A stretch of 60,199 nt of DNA. Source: Oscillospiraceae bacterium (GTDB lineage: Bacteria; Bacillota; Clostridia; Oscillospirales; Oscillospiraceae). The translations under genes were made by a program, and so were the position numbers. The DNA is taken from contig JAJPYE010000042.1 of the NCBI GenBank assembly GCA_021205095.1, positions 1 to 60,199 of the forward strand, read 5' to 3'. Below the pieces are notes generated by a model. The model saw only the letters and a program-made list of their open reading frames with translations, was not told where the DNA came from and did no database searches. Shown in pieces: positions 54,555 through 60,199 of the stretch (its first letter is position 1; every line of letters begins with the position of its first letter).

Positions 54555-55550
54555 TTGTCAACAGTTAAGAATACAGATTATCTATTTTTATCCGCCTATA
54601 TCCGGGCGCGGGAGGCAAAGCTGCTGACGGCGCATCGGCTGGAGCAGATGGTGGACGCCCCGAATTTCGACGAGGCAGCCCGCATCCTGACAGACTGCGG
54701 TTATCCAGACCTTACCGGCGCGGGGGACGCGCAGTTGGAAGCGGCCTTTGCCGCCCGTCGGGAGGCGTTTCTTAACGAGATGGAGAGCTTCAGCCCGGAA
54801 AAGGATCTGGTGCTGGCCTTTCGGCTGAAATTTGATTACCACAACGCCAAGGTGCTGGTAAAGTCCGAGGGCGCGGCGGCGGACGGGGAGCGGCTTCTGT
54901 CCCCCTGTGGCCGGGTAGCCCCTCAGGTGCTGACGGAGGCGTTCTATGGGGACGCCTGGCAGAAAATCCCAAGTCCCCTGGCTGCCGCCATCCGGCAGGC
55001 GAAAAGCACCCTGGCCCGGACGGGCGATCCGCAGCTTGCGGATATGGGGCTGGATCGAGCCTATTTTGGGGAGCTTCTGACCCTGACGGAGGGCCTGTCC
55101 ACCGGGTTTTACACCGGCTATGTCCGTCTGTCTATCGACGTGGCGAACCTTCGCAGCGCCGTGCGGTGTGTGCGCGGTCATTTGAACGACAGCGTTTTAA
55201 AGGCGGCCCTGATCGAGGGGGGCAACGTGTCCCCGGCACGGATCCTCCGCCATGCCCATGGAGACGGCGTGACCGGGCTGTTCACCGATCGGGCCATGTC
55301 CGTCTGTGTAGAGCTGGGGCAGAAGTCCATCGAGGGCGCGCCTCTGGCGGCCTTTGAGCGGGCCTGTGACAACGCGCTGACGGACTATCTCACCGGCGCA
55401 AAGATGGTGGCCTATGGGCCGGAAGTGGCCGTTGCCTACCTGGCGTCCCTGGAGGGGGAGATCGTGGCGGCGCGGATGGTGCTGCTGGGCAAACGGAGCG
55501 GTCTTAGCCCCGAAGCCCTGCGGGAAAGGTTGCGTGAAAGCTATGAATAA
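54555..55550 (+). CDS. ntpC: V-type ATPase subunit C (d-type, rotor cap)
   Basis: The 331-residue, mostly helical protein links the central stalk to the membrane ring. YLFLSAYIRAREAKLLTAHR at the start and FRLKFDYHNAKVLVKSEG are family-like. The start is TTG 54555, with AAGGGGG upstream. The C-terminus overlaps the next gene by eight bases. Confidence 0.88.
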   Translation: MSTVKNTDYLFLSAYIRAREAKLLTAHRLEQMVDAPNFDEAARILTDCGYPDLTGAGDAQLEAAFAARREAFLNEMESFSPEKDLVLAFRLKFDYHNAKVLVKSEGAAADGERLLSPCGRVAPQVLTEAFYGDAWQKIPSPLAAAIRQAKSTLARTGDPQLADMGLDRAYFGELLTLTEGLSTGFYTGYVRLSIDVANLRSAVRCVRGHLNDSVLKAALIEGGNVSPARILRHAHGDGVTGLFTDRAMSVCVELGQKSIEGAPLAAFERACDNALTDYLTGAKMVAYGPEVAVAYLASLEGEIVAARMVLLGKRSGLSPEALRERLRESYE

Positions 55551-55863
55551 AATCGCCGTAATGGGCAGCCCCGACACGGTCATGGGCTTCAAAGCCCTGG
55601 GCCTTGAGACCGTTCCCGTGCGGGAGCCGGAGGAGGCCAAGAGGCTCTTTAAACAGATGACCCGGCCTGATCAGCCCGACCAGTACGCCATCATTTATCT
55701 GGAGGAGAATCTGGCGGAACCCCTGGCGGAGGAGATTGACCGCTTCAAGGATAGTCCCATTCCCGCCGTTATCCTTATCCCCGGCAAGGACGGCTCTATG
55801 GGCCTGGGCCTGTCGGCCCTGGAAACCGCCGTGGAGCGGGCTGTAGGGGTCAATATCCTGTAA
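55543..55863 (+). CDS. ntpG: V-type ATPase subunit F (central stalk)
   Basis: The 106-residue Rossmann-like protein has KIAVMGSPDTVMGFKALGLE at the start and a beta-strand plus helix end (AVILIPGKDG). It sits on the central stalk with subunit D. ATG 55543 overlaps the ntpC stop, implying coupled translation. A 93-base gap with no terminator precedes ntpA. Confidence 0.87.
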   Translation: MNKIAVMGSPDTVMGFKALGLETVPVREPEEAKRLFKQMTRPDQPDQYAIIYLEENLAEPLAEEIDRFKDSPIPAVILIPGKDGSMGLGLSALETAVERAVGVNIL

Positions 55864-55956
55864 AAAAACGGCCTCGGCAGAGGGGCCAGCGAGCAAGACT
55901 TTCAATAAAAAACCTCGCGTTTTTATTTGCATTAAATACCGAAGGAAGGTAGAAGC

Positions 55957-57723
55957 ATGAGCGGAACGATAACAAAAATTTCGGGCCCGCTGGTGGTGGC
56001 CAAGGGCCTGGCGGATGCCAACGTCTCCGACGTGGTTCGGGTGGGCGATCAGCATCTGATCGGCGAAATCCTCCAAATGAAGGGGGACAGCGCCTCTATC
56101 CAGGTCTATGAGGAGACCTCCGGCCTTGGCCCCGGCGCCCAGGTCGTCACCACCGGCGCGCCCCTGAGCGTGGAGCTGGGGCCGGGCCTGCTGACCAGTA
56201 TATACGACGGCATCCAGCGTCCTCTGACAGAAATACGCGCCCTGACCGGCGATACCATCACCCGCGGCGTCCAGGTGACGAGCCTTGACCATAAAAAGGA
56301 GTGGGAGTTCACCGCCGTGGCTGCCGTGGGCGACACAGTGGTTCCCGGTGATGTGTTGGGTACGGTGCAGGAGACTGCCGCCGTCCTGCATAAAATCATG
56401 GTTCCCACCGATGTTTCCGGCGTGGTGGAATCCATCCAGAGCGGAACCTATACCATCGAGCAGACTGTGGCCGTGGTGAAGGACGACAAGGGACAGCGCC
56501 ACGAGGTCAACATGATTCAGCGCTGGCCTGTCCGCGTGGCCCGGCCCTATAAGCGCAAGCACGTCCCCAGCCGTCCCATGAACAGCGGCCAGCGCGTCAT
56601 AGACACTCTGTTCCCCATCGCCAAGGGCGGCACCGCCGCCGTCCCCGGCCCCTTTGGCAGCGGCAAGACCGTGGTGCAGCACCAGCTCGCCAAGTGGTCG
56701 GACGTGGACATCGTGGTCTATATCGGCTGCGGCGAGCGGGGCAACGAGATGACCGACGTGCTGATGGAGTTCCCGGAGCTGATAGACCCCCGCAGCGGGG
56801 AGTCTCTGATGCAGCGGACGGTGCTGATTGCCAACACCTCCGATATGCCGGTGGCGGCCCGCGAGGCCAGCATTTATACCGGCATCACCATCGCGGAATA
56901 TTTCCGGGATATGGGCTACGACGTGGCGGTTCTGGCCGACTCCACCTCCCGCTGGGCGGAGGCCCTTCGTGAGATGAGCGGTCGATTGGAGGAAATGCCC
57001 GGCGAGGAAGGCTATCCGGCCTATCTTGCCAGCCGCCTGGCCCAGTATTACGAACGGGCCGGTGTGGTGGAGTGCCTGGGCAGCGGCAGCCGCCAGGGTT
57101 CTATCACGGCCATCGGCGCCGTATCCCCTCCGGGCGGCGATACCTCTGAGCCTGTCTCCCAGGCCACCATGCGTATTGTCAAGGTGTTCTGGGGCCTGGA
57201 CAGCTCCCTGGCCTACGCCAGGCACTTCCCGGCCATCAACTGGCTGACCTCCTATAGCCTGTACCTGGACACGCTCAAGGACTGGTACGACAAAGAGTTC
57301 CCTGGCTTTATGGCCCAGCGGGAGAAGAGCATGACCATCCTCCAGGAGGAGGAGAGCCTTAACGAGATCGTCCGCCTGGTGGGCAAGGACTCCCTGGGCG
57401 CGGAGGATCAGATGACCCTGGAAACGGCCCGTATGATTCGGGAGGACTTTTTGCAGCAGAACGCCTTCGTGGAGGAGGACGCCTATTCCTCCTACGACAA
57501 GCAGTTCCGCCTGCTGGGGCTGATTCTGAAATACGATGAGCTGTGCCGTCAGGCCATGGCCCAGGGCGCGGAGCTGGAGGCGCTGTTCACCATCCCTGCG
57601 AGAGAGCAGATTGGCCGCGCCAAGACCATCCTGCCCGGCCAGTATGAGACGGAATACGCCCAGATCGAAGAGAATATGAAGCGTGAGATTCAGGCGTTGA
57701 TAGCGGGAGGTGAGGAGCAGTGA
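55957..57723 (+). CDS. ntpA: V-type ATPase catalytic subunit A
   Basis: The 588-residue catalytic subunit has the N-terminal beta-barrel, the non-homologous insertion (about 110-190), a P-loop [11 protein letters not shown] near residues 231-241, the catalytic Glu in [12 protein letters not shown], Walker [18 protein letters not shown], and [14 protein letters not shown]. All are intact. The stop overlaps the ntpB GTG by four bases. Confidence 0.96.
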   Translation: MSGTITKISGPLVVAKGLADANVSDVVRVGDQHLIGEILQMKGDSASIQVYEETSGLGPGAQVVTTGAPLSVELGPGLLTSIYDGIQRPLTEIRALTGDTITRGVQVTSLDHKKEWEFTAVAAVGDTVVPGDVLGTVQETAAVLHKIMVPTDVSGVVESIQSGTYTIEQTVAVVKDDKGQRHEVNMIQRWPVRVARPYKRKHVPSRPMNSGQRVIDTLFPIAKGGTAAVPGPFGSGKTVVQHQLAKWSDVDIVVYIGCGERGNEMTDVLMEFPELIDPRSGESLMQRTVLIANTSDMPVAAREASIYTGITIAEYFRDMGYDVAVLADSTSRWAEALREMSGRLEEMPGEEGYPAYLASRLAQYYERAGVVECLGSGSRQGSITAIGAVSPPGGDTSEPVSQATMRIVKVFWGLDSSLAYARHFPAINWLTSYSLYLDTLKDWYDKEFPGFMAQREKSMTILQEEESLNEIVRLVGKDSLGAEDQMTLETARMIREDFLQQNAFVEEDAYSSYDKQFRLLGLILKYDELCRQAMAQGAELEALFTIPAREQIGRAKTILPGQYETEYAQIEENMKREIQALIAGGEEQ

Positions 57724-59102
57724 TTCGGGAATATCAAACCATAAGCGAAATCGCAAGCCCTCTGATGATGGTCAAAAACGTGGAGGGCGTCACCTATGAC
57801 GAGCTGGCGGAAATCGAGCTGCCAAACGGCGAGAAGCGCCGCTGCAAGGTGCTGGAGGTAGACGGGGACACCGCCGTTGTCCAGCTTTTCGAGAGCGCCC
57901 AGGGCATTAACCTGGCCGCGTCCAAGGTTCGGTTTTTGGGCCATCCTCTCCAGCTCGGCGTGTCCGAGGATATGCTGGGGCGCGTTTTCAACGGCATGGG
58001 CGAGCCAATCGACGGCGGCCCCGCCATCCTGCCGGAGAAGTATGAGGACATCAACGGCCTGCCTATGAACCCGGCGTCCCGCGCCTATCCGGCGGAGTTT
58101 ATCCAGACCGGCGTCTCCACCATCGACGGACTGAACACCCTGGTGCGTGGGCAGAAGCTGCCCATATTCTCCGGCTCCGGCCTGCCCCATGCGGCTCTGG
58201 CCGCCCAAATCGTCCGCCAGGCCAAGGTTCTCGGCACGGATGAGAGCTTCGCCGTGGTGTTTGCCGCCATCGGCATCACCTTTGAGGAATCGGAGTTTTT
58301 CATCAATGACTTCCGCAAGACCGGGGCCATCGACCGCACCGTGGTGTTCTCGAACCTGGCAAACGACCCCGCCGTGGAACGCATTTCTACTCCTCGTATG
58401 GCCCTGACCGCCGCCGAATATCTGGCCTTTGAGAAGGATATGCACGTTCTGGTGGTTATGACGGACATCACAAACTACGCGGAGGCCCTGCGGGAAATTT
58501 CTGCCGCCAAGAAGGAAGTCCCTGGCCGCCGCGGGTATCCCGGCTATATGTATACCGACCTTGCCACCATGTACGAGCGGGCTGGCCGCCGCATCGGGAA
58601 GAAGGGTTCCATCACCATGATCCCCATCCTCACCATGCCGGAGGACGATAAGACCCACCCCATCCCCGACCTGACCGGCTACATCACCGAGGGCCAGATC
58701 ATCCTCTCCCGCGAGCTGTACCGCAAGGGCATTATGCCTCCCGTGGACGTGCTGCCCAGCCTGTCCCGTCTGAAGGACAAGGGCATCGGCGAGGGCAAGA
58801 CCCGCGAGGATCATGCCGGTACCATGAACCAGTTGTTCGCCGCTTACTCCTCCGGCAAGGAGGCCAAGGAGCTGATGACGATCCTGGGCGAGTCCGCTCT
58901 GTCTGAGACGGACAAGAAATTTGCCCACTTTGCCGACGAGTTTGAAAAGCGTTATGTAAACCAAGGAAACCAGACCAACCGCTCCATCGAGGAGACCCTT
59001 GACCTGGGCTGGGAGCTGCTGAGCCTGCTGCCAAGGAGTGAGCTGAAGCGTGTGAAGCTGTCGGAGATCGAGAAGTATATGCCGAAGCAGGCGGAGGAAT
59101 GA
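57720..59102 (+). CDS. ntpB: V-type ATPase regulatory subunit B
   Basis: The 460-residue subunit forms the alternating hexamer with A. It lacks a canonical P-loop, as expected ([20 protein letters not shown]). [20 protein letters not shown] and [20 protein letters not shown] are family signatures. The start is GTG 57720, with GGAGGTGAGGAG upstream. GTGA overlap indicates coupled translation with ntpA. Confidence 0.96.
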   Translation: MIREYQTISEIASPLMMVKNVEGVTYDELAEIELPNGEKRRCKVLEVDGDTAVVQLFESAQGINLAASKVRFLGHPLQLGVSEDMLGRVFNGMGEPIDGGPAILPEKYEDINGLPMNPASRAYPAEFIQTGVSTIDGLNTLVRGQKLPIFSGSGLPHAALAAQIVRQAKVLGTDESFAVVFAAIGITFEESEFFINDFRKTGAIDRTVVFSNLANDPAVERISTPRMALTAAEYLAFEKDMHVLVVMTDITNYAEALREISAAKKEVPGRRGYPGYMYTDLATMYERAGRRIGKKGSITMIPILTMPEDDKTHPIPDLTGYITEGQIILSRELYRKGIMPPVDVLPSLSRLKDKGIGEGKTREDHAGTMNQLFAAYSSGKEAKELMTILGESALSETDKKFAHFADEFEKRYVNQGNQTNRSIEETLDLGWELLSLLPRSELKRVKLSEIEKYMPKQAEE

Positions 59103-59130
59103 CCGTCAGGTCGGTAAGCGAGGTGATTTT

Positions 59131-59784
59131 ATGCCGAAAAGTGCTGTGACCCCTACACGGATGGTGCTAAACCAGCTAAAAGGCCGGTTGCGCACAGCCA
59201 GTCGGGGGCATAAGCTGCTGAAGGATAAGCGGGACGAGGAAATGCGCCAGTTTATGGACATCGTCCGCCGGAACAAGGCCCTCCGCGAAAAGGTGGATCA
59301 GGGCCTGACGGAGGCGTTTGCCGCCATGAGCATGGCCAGCGCCGTGATGAGTCCTGAAATGCTGGAGCAGAGTCTGCTTTATGTCCGCCAGAAGGTAGAC
59401 CTTGGGGTATCCTATAAGAATATCATGAGCGTGAACGTGCCGGTGTATGACTTCAAGACACAGGCAGAGGATCTTACCGGCCAGCTACCCTATGGCTTTG
59501 CCCAGACCAGCGGTGAGCTTGACGACGCCATCTCCAAGCTGTACCAGGTGTTTGCGGATATGCTGGAGCTGGCCCAGGTGGAAAAGACCATGCAGCTTCT
59601 GGCGGAGGACATCGAAAAGACCCGCCGCCGGGTGAACGCTCTGGAATACGTGATGATTCCCGAATTGGAAGAAAACATCCGCTATATCTCCATGAAGCTG
59701 GAGGAAAACGAGTCCTCCACCAAGGTGCGTTTGATGAAGGTGAAGGAAATGGTTCTCCAGGACGCCCATCACTATCAGCAGTAA
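59131..59784 (+). CDS. ntpD: V-type ATPase central stalk subunit D
   Basis: The 217-residue rotor shaft is two long antiparallel helices around a short insert. The N-terminus PTRMVLNQLKGRLRTASRGH and the C-terminal RRRVNALEYVMIPELEENIR are the usual signatures. It is the last gene of the operon, 28 bases after ntpB, and is followed by a terminator. Confidence 0.95.
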   Translation: MPKSAVTPTRMVLNQLKGRLRTASRGHKLLKDKRDEEMRQFMDIVRRNKALREKVDQGLTEAFAAMSMASAVMSPEMLEQSLLYVRQKVDLGVSYKNIMSVNVPVYDFKTQAEDLTGQLPYGFAQTSGELDDAISKLYQVFADMLELAQVEKTMQLLAEDIEKTRRRVNALEYVMIPELEENIRYISMKLEENESSTKVRLMKVKEMVLQDAHHYQQ

Positions 59785-59786
59785 AG

Positions 59787-59821
59787 AAAACCGGGCCAGC
59801 GCTTGACACTGGCCCGGTTTT
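59787..59821 (+). terminator. Terminator of the V-ATPase operon
   Basis: The perfect 13-bp arms 59787-59799 and 59809-59821 (AAAACCGGGCCAG) end in TTTT. Confidence 0.85.
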
Positions 59822-59842
59822 AGTCTAAAATGTACCCGTTCG

Positions 59843-59925
59843 GTCTCCGTAGCTCAGTTGGACAGAGCGCGAGCCTATCAAGATTGCGGAGATTGCCCGT
59901 CTATTCCAAATAGGTTCTAAGCTCG
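59843..59925 (+). pseudogene. Interrupted and truncated tRNA-Arg(UCU)-like gene
   Basis: 59843-59876 is a good tRNA 5' half: acceptor strand GTCTCCG, TA, D arm GCTC-loop-GAGC, then CGAGC and loop bases CT. After 39 foreign bases (59877-59915) the sequence TCTAAGCTCG (59916-59925) would complete a loop CTTCTAA (anticodon TCT) and pair GCTCG with CGAGC. No variable arm, T arm or 3' acceptor strand follows; instead the intact tRNA-Arg begins 11 bases on. The foreign bases read openly as IKIAEIARLFQIGSKLGFIH, perhaps a gene fragment. Confidence 0.5.
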
Positions 59926-59936
59926 GATTTATACAC

Positions 59937-60013
59937 GCCCCAATAGCTCAGCAGGATAGAGCGTCCGCCTCCTAAGCGGAAGGCCGTTGGTTCGAATCCA
60001 ATTTGGGGTGCCA
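59937..60013 (+). tRNA. tRNA-Arg (anticodon CCT)
   Basis: The 77-base gene has acceptor GCCCCAA/TTGGGGT (G1-U72 wobble), D arm GCTC/GAGC, anticodon arm TCCGC-CTCCTAA-GCGGA, T arm GTTGG-TTCGAAT-CCAAT, and an encoded CCA at 60011-60013. Confidence 0.93.
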
Positions 60014-60020
60014 GAAATGC

Positions 60021-60063
60021 CAGCCGGAAACTCTTGAAATCATCAGGAGTCTCCGGCTGTTTC
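60021..60063 (+). terminator. Terminator after tRNA-Arg
   Basis: CAGCCGG (60021-60027) pairs with CCGGCTG (60053-60059). Inner pairing of ACTC with GAGT extends the stem, and TTTC follows. Confidence 0.65.
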
Positions 60064-60097
60064 TGTATTGGTGCGGTGTTCAAGTCGGGTTTTTGTA

Positions 60098-60126
60098 TTG
60101 CAATCCGCCATACACGGTGCTATACT
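60098..60126 (+). promoter_or_regulatory. Promoter of the RelB/DinJ-like gene
   Basis: TTGCAA (60098-60103), 17-bp spacer, TATACT (60121-60126), with TGC just before the -10. Confidence 0.75.
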
Positions 60127-60151
60127 TGCCTTAGAAAGGTGGTGTGTCTCT

Positions 60152-60199
60152 ATGTCAAACAAAACCGCAAACGTGACGGCCCGTGTTCAGCCGGAAATC
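60152..60199 (+). CDS. RelB/DinJ-type antitoxin, N-terminus only (runs off the window)
   Basis: The first 16 codons read MSNKTANVTARVQPEI, the typical beta-strand start of RelB/DinJ ribbon-helix-helix antitoxins (ANVxARVxPEx). AAAGGTGG lies upstream of ATG 60152. A toxin gene of the RelE/YafQ family would be expected just past the window end. Confidence 0.6.
   Translation, partial: MSNKTANVTARVQPEI

Noticed and set aside
59877-59915. An intron in the tRNA-Arg anticodon loop
   Set aside because: 39 bases are far too short for a group I intron, no bulge-helix-bulge splice motif is evident, and the 3' half of the tRNA is missing.
59901-60083. A 60-codon minus-strand frame containing IGFEPTAFRL
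   Set aside because: It runs through the antisense strand of tRNA-Arg; this peptide is a well-known artefact of tRNA antisense translation.

Overview
The window is GC-rich, densely coded DNA from the Clostridia. The single-chain glycyl-tRNA synthetase, the rpsO-pnp pair, the recJ-rel-dtd-metallohydrolase run, the bacterial V-type ATPase operon, the VTC/DUF4956 genes and LPXTG-like surface proteins together suggest an Oscillospiraceae-type gut anaerobe. That placement is inferred from gene content; no rRNA gene is present. Most of the window is core chromosome. Accessory DNA lies at both edges and around 45.7-50.9 kb.

Layout. 1-625: decayed mobile-element debris, including a frameshifted tnpW. 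690-980: a cluster of GC hairpins. 940-2241 (-): O-antigen-ligase-like polymerase. 2340-6538 (+): mnmG, a short-chain dehydrogenase, then a yybP-ykoY-type manganese riboswitch in front of an ArsB/NhaD-type permease. 6704-9634 (-): large secreted beta-helix-like protein. 9842-16575 (+): recJ, rel, dtd, a metallo-beta-lactamase-fold hydrolase and an AI-2E family permease. 16671-24783 (-): pnp, rpsO, an NCS2 nucleobase permease, a secreted PepD-like dipeptidase and typA. 24995-28650 (+): a YfbR-like nucleotidase, glyQS, a one-span membrane protein and a degenerate NAD synthetase. 29014-30419 (-): tRNA-Leu(GAG) and a GT-C glycosyltransferase. 30678-38221 (+): rpoB-rpoC. 38436-41935 (-): polyphosphate polymerase (VTC), DUF4956 protein and a carbohydrate-binding lipoprotein, divergent from a two-component system and a small alarmone synthetase (42164-44736, +). 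44802-45686 (-): an E2/CAT-like protein without its catalytic His. 45892-50913 (+): tyrosine recombinase, invertible DNA segment, cell-wall-anchored adhesin and resolvase-derived DNA-binding protein. 51159-59784 (+): nine-gene V-type ATPase operon. 59843-60199: a broken tRNA-Arg(UCU)-like sequence, an intact tRNA-Arg(CCU), and the start of a RelB/DinJ antitoxin gene.

The most striking find lies between the tyrosine recombinase and the adhesin. Two 28-bp sites with the 11-6-11 architecture of tyrosine-recombinase (dif-like) sites lie in inverted orientation around 235 bp. Their 6-bp cores are exact reverse complements. The segment carries a good promoter (TTGATT-17-TATACT, TG-extended) that now points away from the adhesin. 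The left site is followed, in the direction of that promoter, by a U-tract, so it should also act as a terminator. Inversion would aim the promoter at the adhesin and remove the U-tract. This reads as a self-contained phase-variation switch, captured here in the apparent OFF state.

Other points of interest are the riboswitch that suggests a new manganese exporter family, two apparent pseudoenzymes (NadE-like and E2-like), the grouping of polyphosphate and (p)ppGpp synthesis genes around one two-component system, and a full set of sodium-binding residues in the V-ATPase rotor subunit.
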